Below the pieces are notes generated by a model. It worked only from the letters and a program-made list of their open reading frames with translations, was not told the origin of the DNA and did not search any database. This document shows, piece after piece, positions 10,000 to 18,176 of a DNA stretch of 64,000 bases. The translations under genes and the position numbers were made by a program. Position 1 is the stretch's first letter. Every line of letters starts with the position of its first letter. The DNA is from Marinobacter lipolyticus SM19 (GTDB lineage: Bacteria > Pseudomonadota > Gammaproteobacteria > Pseudomonadales > Oleiphilaceae): the NCBI RefSeq assembly GCF_000397065.2, contig NZ_KE007306.1, positions 763,164-827,163 on the forward strand. The letters are read 5' to 3'.

Positions 10000-10027
10000 G
10001 CAGCCGCGTCATACGGCTGCGGTTTTT
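10000..10027 (+). terminator. Rho-independent terminator-like hairpin on the plus strand
   Basis: GCAGCCG (10000-10006) pairs with CGGCTGC (10014-10020) around a 7-nt loop and is followed by GGTTTTTT. The T-run is on the plus strand, while both neighbouring genes (the MalE-like gene and the hydroxyacid dehydrogenase) are on the minus strand. It therefore does not serve them as a classical terminator. Confidence 0.5.
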
Positions 10028-10058
10028 TCGGGGGTGAGTATGGGGGGAGTACCCTGAT

Positions 10059-10991
10059 TCAGACTGAAGACAGATTACGTGCCGTAATCTCAACGATCCT
10101 CTGCCTTGCCTCCCTGCTCGCCCACGCGGAATGTGGCGTCACAATCAGGTTGGGTATATCGTCCGCCAGCAGCGGATTGCCATGGCGCGGAGGCTCCTCG
10201 GTCAGCACATCAAAACCGGCACCACCAATCGTTTCGGCGCGCAGGGCATCCGCCAGCGCCTGCTCGTCCACCAGACCGCCCCGGCTGGTATTGATCAGCA
10301 GTGCATGCCTCTTCATCATCTTCAGCTCCCGGGCGCCGATCATATTCCGGGTATCATCAGTCAGCAGGCAGTGAAGCGACAACACGTCCACCTGCGACAG
10401 CAACTCGTCCAGCGGTATCCGGGGATAACCATCCACTTCGCCCCGCTCCTGTCCGGGGCGTGCGCCGAGCAGAATCTTCATACCAAAAGCCCGGGCCCGC
10501 TCCGCAACACCCTGGCCCAGATCGCCATAGCCGACAATACCCAGGGTCCGACCTTCCAGCTCCATGATCGGATGATCCATCAGGCAAAACATCGGACTTT
10601 GCCCCCAACGCCCGGCCCGCACATCCCGATCGTAGTCCAGCAATCTCGTTGCCAATGCCAGCATCAGCGCCATGGTGTGCTGAGCCACGGTGGAGCGGCC
10701 ATAATTGGTGACATTCATCACCCGGATACCACGCTCTTTGGCAGCGGCTTGGTCGATATTATTGAGTCCCGTCGCCACCACGGCTATGGTTTTAAGGTCC
10801 GGGCAGGCCTCGAAGTGTTCACGGTTGAGCACAACCTTATTCACTACCACGGTGTCGAAACCACGAATCCGTTCAAGCACCTGTTCCGGTGCTGTTCGTT
10901 CGTGCTTTACGAGGCCCCCGGCGACGGTTTCAATGGGTGTCAGGTCGACGTCATTTCCGAGCGTATCAGCATCGAGGAAAACCGCTTTCAT
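10059..10991 (-). CDS. D-2-hydroxyacid dehydrogenase
   Basis: A 310-residue NAD(P)-dependent 2-hydroxyacid dehydrogenase of the glycerate/hydroxypyruvate type. The Rossmann motif is GIVGYGDLGQGV. The catalytic triad is visible as Arg in NTSRGGLVDE, Glu in DVLTEEPPRHG and His in VTPHSAWAS. I chose the ATG at 10991, preceded by AAGGAG, over the longer frame to 11018. The protein stops at ARNLSSV, which appears roughly ten residues shorter than most relatives, so the C-terminal tail may have been lost. Substrate is not determinable; glycerate or hydroxypyruvate is the usual guess. Confidence 0.88.
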   Translation of the reverse strand: MKAVFLDADTLGNDVDLTPIETVAGGLVKHERTAPEQVLERIRGFDTVVVNKVVLNREHFEACPDLKTIAVVATGLNNIDQAAAKERGIRVMNVTNYGRSTVAQHTMALMLALATRLLDYDRDVRAGRWGQSPMFCLMDHPIMELEGRTLGIVGYGDLGQGVAERARAFGMKILLGARPGQERGEVDGYPRIPLDELLSQVDVLSLHCLLTDDTRNMIGARELKMMKRHALLINTSRGGLVDEQALADALRAETIGGAGFDVLTEEPPRHGNPLLADDIPNLIVTPHSAWASREARQRIVEITARNLSSV

Positions 10992-11067
10992 TCGTTTCTC
11001 CTTAACCAAGAAAGGCACAGATTAGGATAGACTGAGAAAAACCTCCAATTGTAAGGATGGGTAGACG

Positions 11068-11721
11068 ATGGAACATGCATTCTGGCACGAGCGCTGGGCA
11101 AAGAAGGAAATAGGCTTCCACGAAGGGACCATCAACAGCTATCTTCACGACCACTGGCCTGAACTGGCGGGCGAAGGCACACCAGCGGTGCTCGTTCCGC
11201 TCTGCGGCAAGGCCCACGATATGTGGTGGCTGCACGATCGCGGCCATCCGATCATCGGTGTGGAGCTCAGCGACATCGCCTGCAAGGACTTTTTTGAGGA
11301 AGCCGGCGAGAAAGCCATGGTACGGCCGGGTGAGCCGTTCACCCGCTTCAAGCACGACAATCTGGAGCTCTGGTGCGGCGACTTTTTCCAGCTGGTCCCC
11401 GATGACCTGAAACACATCCGTCTGGTCTACGACCGCGCCGCACTGATCGCCCTGCCTCCGAAAATGCGCAAGCAGTATGTAGAGCACCTGACGGCCGTCA
11501 TCCCTGACGGTACCCGAATTCTGCTGATCACCCTGGACTACGACACCGAGATCAAGGGACCGCCGTTCAACGTCAGCGACGAGGAGGTTCGGGAGCTCTA
11601 TTCCGATGACTACGACATCGAACATATCTTGACCAACACGCTGGCCAAGGATCATCCTTTTACCAAACGGAAGGGGTTGGCTGGGGCTACTGAGAGTGTG
11701 TTTCGGCTTGTTAAAAAGTAG
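11068..11721 (+). CDS. tpm: Thiopurine S-methyltransferase
   Basis: A 217-residue SAM-dependent methyltransferase of the TPMT family, which in bacteria methylates thiopurines and confers tellurite or selenium methylation in some species. Diagnostic segments are the N-terminal FWHERWAKKEIGFHEG, the VPLCGKAHDMWWL SAM motif and GVELSDIA. The fold is complete through the C-terminal ESVFRLVKK. It is divergent from the hydroxyacid dehydrogenase across 76 bp. The physiological substrate in this organism cannot be told from sequence. Confidence 0.93.
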   Translation: MEHAFWHERWAKKEIGFHEGTINSYLHDHWPELAGEGTPAVLVPLCGKAHDMWWLHDRGHPIIGVELSDIACKDFFEEAGEKAMVRPGEPFTRFKHDNLELWCGDFFQLVPDDLKHIRLVYDRAALIALPPKMRKQYVEHLTAVIPDGTRILLITLDYDTEIKGPPFNVSDEEVRELYSDDYDIEHILTNTLAKDHPFTKRKGLAGATESVFRLVKK

Positions 11722-12216
11722 CCTTCTGGTATCGGGGATCGGCGGCTACGTTTACCCAGTGTAACTGACACTTTACGACTGCATGTTGTCGCGGAGCCAC
11801 CCACACCATTTCCAGCAACTCCAACTCTCATTATGTTTCTTCTTCCGGTCTCCCCATTGGGTTTGTGGGAGTGTGGGGGAGGTCCTTTTTTCAAAACACC
11901 GCCTGTCTGAGCGAAGCGAGTTAAAGCGGAGTTTTTAAAAAAGGACCTCCCCCATGCTCCCTCCCCCCCAACCCCAGAACAAAAACCAAAACACAACACA
12001 AATTAATGAACCGATACCATAAACAGGCTGTCCAAGTTTCCGAGCGTGGACTAAGCTCTAGGTAACCAAACCGAATTCGGCCGCGAACCGTAAATCGGTT
12101 TGTAGTATCCATTTCTTCCACTAATAACCAGACACACCGCCCAGATTGGCGGCGCCAACTGCAATGGGGATATTGCGTGAACTGAAAGCTGAAGAACAGC
12201 GAGCGAGGGGCCATCT
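11722..12216. other. 495-bp gene-free stretch between tpm and prkA
   Basis: No convincing coding region was seen on either strand. It holds the long imperfect hairpin at 11867-11961 and, after it, about 250 bp of upstream sequence for prkA. GAGGGG sits a few bases before the prkA start codon. The operon promoter is presumably here, but no clear -10/-35 or sigma-54 element stands out. Confidence 0.7.
11867..11961. repeat. Long imperfect inverted repeat (extended hairpin)
   Basis: The arm GGAG..GGGGGAGGTCCTTTTTT (from 11868) faces AAAAAAGGACCTCCCCC..CTCC (to 11960) with two mismatches. The pairing continues inward with AAAACACCGC against GCGGAGTTTT (one mismatch). The apex contains GAGCGAAGCGAG. 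Together this could fold into a stem of more than 30 bp. It is gene-free and resembles the REP-like or terminator-type extragenic palindromes of gammaproteobacteria. No second copy was noticed in the window. Confidence 0.75.
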
Positions 12217-14139
12217 ATGAGCATTGTGCAGCACTTCAAAGACCGGTATGAATCAACTCAGGAGGAGGAATACTCCCTTGAGGAATACCTGGAGATCTGC
12301 AAAAAGGACCCAACGGCATACGCCACTGCCGCGGAGAGGATGTTACTGGCCATTGGCGAGCCAGAATTGGTAGACACGTCCCGTGACTCCCGGCTGTCAC
12401 GCATTTTTTCCAACAAGGTTATCAAACGTTACCCCGAATTTTCCGACTTCTACGGCATGGAAGACGCAGTCGAGAACATTGTGTCCTTCTTCCGGCATGC
12501 CGCCCAGGGATTGGAGGAAAAGAAACAGATTCTTTATTTGCTCGGTCCGGTCGGTGGCGGTAAGTCGTCACTGGCGGAGAAGCTCAAGTTCCTGATGCAG
12601 AAAGTGCCCTTCTATGCCATCAAGGACTCGCCCGTGAACGAATCCCCACTGGGCCTGTTTGATCCGGACGAGGATGGACCAATTCTGGAGGAAGAGTACG
12701 GCATCCCCCTGCGGTACCTGCAGAACATCATGTCACCGTGGGCAGTGAAACGCCTTCACGAATTTGGTGGTGATATCAGTCAGTTCAAGGTGGTGAAAAA
12801 ATACCCTTCGGTGCTCGACCAGATCGGGGTCTCCAAGACCGAGCCCGGTGATGATAATAACCAGGATATTTCCGCTCTGGTGGGCAAGGTGAATATCCGT
12901 ATGCTGGAGGATTTCTCCCAGGACGATCCGGATGCCTACAGCTTCAGTGGGGGGCTGTGCAGGGCCAACCAGGGGTTGTTGGAGTTTGTGGAGATGTTCA
13001 AGGCACCGATCAAGGTACTGCATCCGCTGCTGACCGCAACACAGGAAGGTAACTACAACACCACCGAGGGCATGGGCTCGGTGCCGTTTGACGGCATTAT
13101 CCTGGCCCATTCCAACGAATCCGAATGGCAGACCTTCCGTAACAACAAGCACAACGAGGCGTTCCTCGACCGGGTTTACATCGTCAAGGTGCCCTATTGC
13201 GTGCGGGTATCGGAAGAGATCGAGATCTACAAAAAGTTGCTCAAGAACAGTTCACTCGCTGGTGCGCCCTGCGCCCCGGATACACTGGATATGCTGGCCC
13301 AGTTTTCGGTGCTGTCGCGGGTCAAGGAACCGGAAAATTCCAGCATCTTCTCCAAGATGCGGGTGTACGACGGCCAGAACATCAAGGACACAGATCCAAA
13401 AGCAAAATCCATTCAGGAGTACCGGGATGCTGCGGGGGTCAATGAGGGCATGGACGGTCTCTCTACCCGCTTTGCCTTCAAGATCCTGTCCAAGGTGTTC
13501 AACTTCGACACCTCGGAAGTGGCGGCCAACCCGGTCCATCTGCTGTATGTCCTGGAGAAACAGATCGAGCAGGAACAATTCCAGCCGGAAACCCAGGAGC
13601 GCTACCTGCGCTTCATCAAGGAATTCCTGGCGCCACACTACGTCCAGTTCATCGGCAAGGAAATCCAGACCGCGTACCTGGAAAGCTACAGCGAATACGG
13701 TCAGAACCTTTTCGATCGCTATGTAACCTACGCCGACTTCTGGATTCAGGACCAGGAATACCGGGATCCTGAAACGGGCGAAATTCTTGATCGTTCCGCT
13801 ATCAACGACGAGTTGGAGAAAATCGAGAAACCGGCTGGTATCAGCAACCCGAAGGACTTTCGCAACGAAGTGGTCAACTTCGTGTTGCGGGCACGGGCAA
13901 ACAATCAGGGCCGCAACCCCTCCTGGCTCAGCTATGAAAAGCTGCGCAGCGTGATTGAGAAGAAAATGTTCTCCAACACCGAGGATCTGCTGCCGGTTAT
14001 TTCCTTCAACCCGAAAGCCAGCCAGGAAGATCAGAAGAAGCACAAGCAGTTCGTCGAGCGTATGGTCGATCGAGGCTACACGGAGAAACAGGTACGGCTT
14101 TTGGCCGAATGGTATCTGCGCGTCCGCAAGTCTCACTAA
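12217..14139 (+). CDS. prkA: PrkA family serine protein kinase
   Basis: A 640-residue protein of the PrkA/YeaG family. The N-terminal AAA-type domain has a Walker A motif, GPVGGGKS (110-117), and the C-terminal part carries the PrkA kinase-like domain. E. coli YeaG is linked to nitrogen starvation and stationary-phase stress. It is the first gene of the conserved triad prkA-yeaH-spoVR, all present here in order on the same strand. GAGGGG precedes the ATG, and a 7-bp hairpin separates it from yeaH. Length is normal and nothing is missing. Biochemical targets are unknown. Confidence 0.93.
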   Translation: MSIVQHFKDRYESTQEEEYSLEEYLEICKKDPTAYATAAERMLLAIGEPELVDTSRDSRLSRIFSNKVIKRYPEFSDFYGMEDAVENIVSFFRHAAQGLEEKKQILYLLGPVGGGKSSLAEKLKFLMQKVPFYAIKDSPVNESPLGLFDPDEDGPILEEEYGIPLRYLQNIMSPWAVKRLHEFGGDISQFKVVKKYPSVLDQIGVSKTEPGDDNNQDISALVGKVNIRMLEDFSQDDPDAYSFSGGLCRANQGLLEFVEMFKAPIKVLHPLLTATQEGNYNTTEGMGSVPFDGIILAHSNESEWQTFRNNKHNEAFLDRVYIVKVPYCVRVSEEIEIYKKLLKNSSLAGAPCAPDTLDMLAQFSVLSRVKEPENSSIFSKMRVYDGQNIKDTDPKAKSIQEYRDAAGVNEGMDGLSTRFAFKILSKVFNFDTSEVAANPVHLLYVLEKQIEQEQFQPETQERYLRFIKEFLAPHYVQFIGKEIQTAYLESYSEYGQNLFDRYVTYADFWIQDQEYRDPETGEILDRSAINDELEKIEKPAGISNPKDFRNEVVNFVLRARANNQGRNPSWLSYEKLRSVIEKKMFSNTEDLLPVISFNPKASQEDQKKHKQFVERMVDRGYTEKQVRLLAEWYLRVRKSH

Positions 14140-14140
14140 G

Positions 14141-14158
14141 TCAGTGAAAGCTCACTGA
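14141..14158 (+). promoter_or_regulatory. Hairpin between prkA and yeaH
   Basis: TCAGTGA (14141-14147) and TCACTGA (14152-14158) form a perfect 7-bp stem with a 4-base loop, immediately after the prkA stop and just before the GGAG ribosome site of yeaH. No T-run follows, so it is not a standard terminator. An mRNA-processing or stability element is possible. Confidence 0.5.
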
Positions 14159-14172
14159 ACTGGAGTAACACT

Positions 14173-15465
14173 ATGGGTATGACCCACATAGTCGACCGCC
14201 GCCTGAACGGTAAAAACAAGAGCGCAGTGAACCGGGAGCGGTTTCTGCGCCGCTACCGGCACCACATCAAGAAAGCGGTGGCCGATGCAGTACAACGTCG
14301 CTCAATTACGGATATTGAGCGCGGCGAAAAAGTCAGCATTCCCTCCCGGGATATCGAGGAGCCCATTTTCCACCACGGCCAGGGTGGAAAGCGGGAGATC
14401 GTTCACCCCGGCAATAAGGAGTTCGTTGCTGGCGACACCCTGCCGAAACCTAAGGGGGGCGGCCAAGGCCAGGGGCAAGGACAAGCCAGCCCGGATGGCG
14501 AAGGCATGGACGAATTTGCTTTCCAGATCACCCAGGAGGAATTCCTCGACTTCCTGTTTGATGATCTGGAACTGCCCAACCTCGCCCGCAAGAAACTCAA
14601 GGACACCGAAGCCTTCAAATATGTCCGCTCGGGGTTCACCAGCCAGGGCATACCCGCCAAGCTTGATGTCGTGCGCTCCCTCCGGGGCGCTCATGCCCGT
14701 CGACTTGGTTTGGGCGGTGCTCGCAAGAAGAAAATTCGTGACCTGGAAGAGCAGCTCGCCGCATTGAAGTCCGCCCCGGAAGACCTGGATGCGGCGTTCA
14801 GCCATGATGATCAGGTCCAGGCGCTTGAGGAGGAAATTGCGCGACTCAAAGCCAATGTAAAGCGCATTCCCTTTATTGATGAAATCGACCTGCGATACCG
14901 GCAGCACGTCAAGCAACCCAAGCCGGCCACCAGTGCGGTGATGTTCTGCCTGATGGATGTGTCCGGTTCGATGACGCAGATGCACAAAGACATTGCCAAG
15001 CGTTTCTTCATTCTCTTGTATCTGTTCCTCAAGAAGAACTACAAGAAGATTGAAGTGGTCTTCATTCGCCACCACACCAGTGCCAAAGAAGTGGATGAGG
15101 AGGAATTTTTCTACTCCAGGGAAACCGGTGGCACGATTGTATCCAGCGCGCTGAAACTGATGCACAAGATCATTGAATCCCGTTATTCTCCGAGTGAGTG
15201 GAACATCTACGCCGCCCAGGCGTCGGATGGGGATAACTGGAACGACGACTCCCCTGTGTGCAGCAAGATCCTGTCGGAGAGCCTACTGCCACTGGTGCAA
15301 TATTTTGCCTACGTGGAGATCACCCCGCAGGACCACCAGATGCTCTGGTATGAGTACGAAAAAATCCAAGAGCAATATCCCCAGAGCTTCGCCCTGCAAC
15401 AAATCGCCGATCCTGGCGAGATCTACCCCGTGTTCCGCCAGTTGTTCGAGAGGAAAGCCGCATGA
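14173..15465 (+). CDS. yeaH: YeaH/YhbH family protein (DUF444)
   Basis: A 430-residue DUF444 protein. It has an N-terminal positively charged part, a Gly/Gln-rich linker around 95-105, a coiled-coil-like stretch around 185-230, and a C-terminal von Willebrand A-like domain with the MIDAS motif MDVSGSM (261-267). The family always travels with prkA and spoVR and is probably a partner of the PrkA kinase in the stress response. It overlaps spoVR by 4 bp (ATGA), indicating translational coupling. Molecular function is not known. Confidence 0.92.
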   Translation: MGMTHIVDRRLNGKNKSAVNRERFLRRYRHHIKKAVADAVQRRSITDIERGEKVSIPSRDIEEPIFHHGQGGKREIVHPGNKEFVAGDTLPKPKGGGQGQGQGQASPDGEGMDEFAFQITQEEFLDFLFDDLELPNLARKKLKDTEAFKYVRSGFTSQGIPAKLDVVRSLRGAHARRLGLGGARKKKIRDLEEQLAALKSAPEDLDAAFSHDDQVQALEEEIARLKANVKRIPFIDEIDLRYRQHVKQPKPATSAVMFCLMDVSGSMTQMHKDIAKRFFILLYLFLKKNYKKIEVVFIRHHTSAKEVDEEEFFYSRETGGTIVSSALKLMHKIIESRYSPSEWNIYAAQASDGDNWNDDSPVCSKILSESLLPLVQYFAYVEITPQDHQMLWYEYEKIQEQYPQSFALQQIADPGEIYPVFRQLFERKAA

Positions 15466-17024
15466 GTGACATCATCGACCGCCCGAACATTCCGGACAAC
15501 GATCAGTCAAAGGCCAGGGAACCCATCTCCAACAGCTCCGAATGGACCTTCGACCTGATCCGGCAATACGATGAGGAAATCGCCAAATGCGCCGAAGAAT
15601 TCGGCCTGGACACTTACCCCAACCAGATTGAAGTCATCAGTGCCGAGCAGATGATGGACGCGTACAGCTCCGTGGGTATGCCCGTGGGCTATCATCACTG
15701 GTCTTTTGGCAAGCAGTTCCTGAGCACGTCCAAAGGCTATCAACGTGGACAGATGGGGTTGGCCTACGAGATCGTCATCAACTCCAACCCCTGCATCGCG
15801 TACCTGATGGAAGAGAACACCCTGCCCATGCAGGCTCTGGTGATTGCCCACGCCTCCTACGGGCATAACTCGTTTTTCAAGGGCAATTACCTGTTCCGCA
15901 CCTGGACCGATGCCAGTGCGATCATCGATTACCTGGTATTTGCCCGCCATTATGTCGCCGAGTGCGAGGAGCGCTACGGGGTGGATGCGGTGGAGGAAAT
16001 TCTCGACTCCTGCCATGCGCTGATGAATTACGGTGTCGATCGCTATAAACGGCCCGCACCCATCTCGGCAGCAGAGGAATCAAGGCGCCAGAAGGAACGG
16101 GAGGAGTACCAGCAACGCCGCATCAATGACCTGTGGCGCACCATTCCCAAAATGGACGATGACGACGATCCGGTCCGGCGCAAAAAACGCTTCCCGGAGG
16201 ATCCGCAGGAAAACATCCTATATTTTATTGAGAAAAATGCCCCGTTGCTGGAAACCTGGCAACGGGAAATCATTCGTATCGTGCGCAAGCTGGCGCAGTA
16301 CTTCTACCCCCAGCGCCAGACCCAGGTGATGAACGAAGGCTGGGCTTCTTTCTGGCATTACACCCTGCTGCACAGCCTGTATGAAAAAGGCCTGGTTAAT
16401 GACGGCTTCATGCTGGAATTTTTGCAGAGCCATACGGCAGTGGTTTATCAACCTCCCTTTGACAGCCCGTGGTACTCCGGTATCAACCCCTACACCCTTG
16501 GCTTTTCGATCTATTCGGACCTGAGACGGATCTGTGAAAACCCCACGGAAGAAGACCGTCACTGGTTCCCGGATATTGCCGGCAGTGACTGGGTGGAAAC
16601 ACTGCACTTCGCCATGAAAAACTTCAAGGATGAAAGCTTCATCCAGCAGTTCCTGTCGCCGAAGGTCATGCGTGATCTCAAACTGTTCTCGATCCAGAAC
16701 GATGATCAGGAAGATGTGTACCGAATCACCGCCATTCACGACGAGGACGGTTACCGCGCACTTCGGGAAAAACTGGCGCGCCAGTATAACCTCAGTTACC
16801 GCGAGCCGAATATCCAGGTGTGGAATGTGGACGTCCGGGGTGACCGCTCTCTGACACTGCGACATATCCCCGTCGATAGGGTTCCGCTCAGCAAGGAAAC
16901 CGAGGAAGTACTGCGGCATGCCCATCGCCTGTGGGGGTTTGATGTACACCTGGAAAGTGTCGACGAGGGCACGGTGGTGGAAGATTACCACTGTCCGCCG
17001 AAGGATCAGGACGAAGAAGACTGA
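15462..17024 (+). CDS. SpoVR family protein
   Basis: A 520-residue SpoVR/YcgB family protein, third in the prkA operon. Recognisable stretches are '[23 protein letters not shown]', '[17 protein letters not shown]' and '[16 protein letters not shown]'-like text (here [17 protein letters not shown]). Many His, Glu and Asp residues in these regions suggest metal binding, but this is inference. In Bacillus SpoVR is needed for the spore cortex; in gammaproteobacteria its role is unknown and unrelated to spores. It starts by ATGA overlap with yeaH and ends convergently with lrgB, overlapping by 19 bp. Confidence 0.93.
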   Translation: MSDIIDRPNIPDNDQSKAREPISNSSEWTFDLIRQYDEEIAKCAEEFGLDTYPNQIEVISAEQMMDAYSSVGMPVGYHHWSFGKQFLSTSKGYQRGQMGLAYEIVINSNPCIAYLMEENTLPMQALVIAHASYGHNSFFKGNYLFRTWTDASAIIDYLVFARHYVAECEERYGVDAVEEILDSCHALMNYGVDRYKRPAPISAAEESRRQKEREEYQQRRINDLWRTIPKMDDDDDPVRRKKRFPEDPQENILYFIEKNAPLLETWQREIIRIVRKLAQYFYPQRQTQVMNEGWASFWHYTLLHSLYEKGLVNDGFMLEFLQSHTAVVYQPPFDSPWYSGINPYTLGFSIYSDLRRICENPTEEDRHWFPDIAGSDWVETLHFAMKNFKDESFIQQFLSPKVMRDLKLFSIQNDDQEDVYRITAIHDEDGYRALREKLARQYNLSYREPNIQVWNVDVRGDRSLTLRHIPVDRVPLSKETEEVLRHAHRLWGFDVHLESVDEGTVVEDYHCPPKDQDEED

Positions 17025-17755
17025 CTGACCAGAAATTGCATCAAGTCCACCAGCCAGGGCACCAACAACGCGGTGGCAAAAGCGGATAATGCCATCGCCA
17101 GCCCCGAGAACGCGCCCATCTGCGGGCTGACCTGAAAGGCCCGCGCCGTTCCGATACCGTGGGCAGCAACCCCCATGGCAATCCCCCTGGCGGTATCGTC
17201 GGTCACCCGAATCCACTCGAACAGTTTGGTTCCAAGCACCGCACCGGTGATACCGGTGATCACCACCAGCACCGCTGTCAGGGATGGCAGACCGCCGATC
17301 TTTTCGGAAATACCCATGGCCACCGGAGCCGTCGCCGATTTCGGAGCCAGGGACATCTGTATTTCGGTGGAACCGCCGAGTAGCCAAGCCAGACCAATGG
17401 AACTGCCAGCAGCAATCGTTACGCCACACACCAGCGAGATAGTCACCGGTAACCATAGTTGTCGCAGTCTGGTGAACTGCTGGTATAACGGTACCGCAAG
17501 GGCAACAGTGGCGGGGCCCAGCAGGAAGTGCACGAACTGCCCGCCCTCGAAATAATCGTTATAGGGGGTTCCGGTCAACACCAGCACCCCGATCAGCATC
17601 ACAACCGAGGTGACGACAGGGTTCGCCAGCGGGTTGGATCGCGTCCGCAGATACAGGCGGTAAGCCAGACCGTAGGCTACCAGGGTCATGGTCAGGCCCA
17701 GCAGCGGAGACGCCGAAAGATAAACCCAGATATCCTTGAGACCGGGATCAGTCAC
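17006..17755 (-). CDS. lrgB: LrgB/CidB family membrane protein
   Basis: A 249-residue integral membrane protein of the LrgB family. The signature region is 'KSATAPVAMGISEKIGG' followed by 'AHGIGTARAFQ', typical of LrgB/YohK. Repeated hydrophobic helices span nearly the entire length. LrgAB in Gram-positives modulates murein hydrolase activity and cell lysis; in other bacteria it has been tied to pyruvate or glycolate-type export. The start overlaps the end of lrgA by 8 bp, so the two form an operon. Confidence 0.9.
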   Translation of the reverse strand: MTDPGLKDIWVYLSASPLLGLTMTLVAYGLAYRLYLRTRSNPLANPVVTSVVMLIGVLVLTGTPYNDYFEGGQFVHFLLGPATVALAVPLYQQFTRLRQLWLPVTISLVCGVTIAAGSSIGLAWLLGGSTEIQMSLAPKSATAPVAMGISEKIGGLPSLTAVLVVITGITGAVLGTKLFEWIRVTDDTARGIAMGVAAHGIGTARAFQVSPQMGAFSGLAMALSAFATALLVPWLVDLMQFLVSQSSSS

Positions 17756-18128
17756 CGTCCGGCTCCTTGCCCTGACGGGCCCCGACCAGCCAGCGGCTGG
17801 TCAACTGCATGATCAGGGCGGTAGCCACCATGGTGATGATGGTACTCAATAGCAGTGCCAGTGTAATCGGCACCCATTCCTCAGCAATGCGATCGAAATG
17901 CACCATCATGCCCACCCCTGCCGGAACGAACAGCAGCGACAGGTGGCTGAGCAGCGCCGAGGAAGCCTGGTCAACCGATTCAGGTGCCTGGCCCCGGATC
18001 AGCAGCGTCACGAACAGCATGACCATGCCCAGCACCGGGCCGGGAATTGGCACGTCAAGCAGACGGACTGTGACTTCCCCCACCAGTTGGTACACCAGCA
18101 ACAGCGTAATGCCATTGAGAAAATTCAT
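17748..18128 (-). CDS. lrgA: LrgA/CidA family holin-like protein
   Basis: A 126-residue membrane protein with four hydrophobic helices. The family motif is 'DVPIPGPVLGMVMLF', followed by 'LFVPAGVGMMVHFD'. CidA/LrgA proteins are holin-like and pair with LrgB. I start it at the ATG at 18128, preceded by GGAG; a GTG nine bases upstream is an alternative. It precedes lrgB in the same operon, and no LysR-type regulator is nearby. Confidence 0.88.
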   Translation of the reverse strand: MNFLNGITLLLVYQLVGEVTVRLLDVPIPGPVLGMVMLFVTLLIRGQAPESVDQASSALLSHLSLLFVPAGVGMMVHFDRIAEEWVPITLALLLSTIITMVATALIMQLTSRWLVGARQGKEPDGD

Positions 18129-18176
18129 ACCTGTCACTCCGGGTTTCCGACCGTGCCTGAAACCAGAGCATAACCA

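Noticed and set aside
14403..15165. Antisense open frames across yeaH
   Set aside because: Shadows of a well recognised DUF444 gene; no start signals.
16218..17456. 412-codon open frame on the minus strand
   Set aside because: Runs through the end of spoVR and most of lrgB in another frame; both are well recognised genes.
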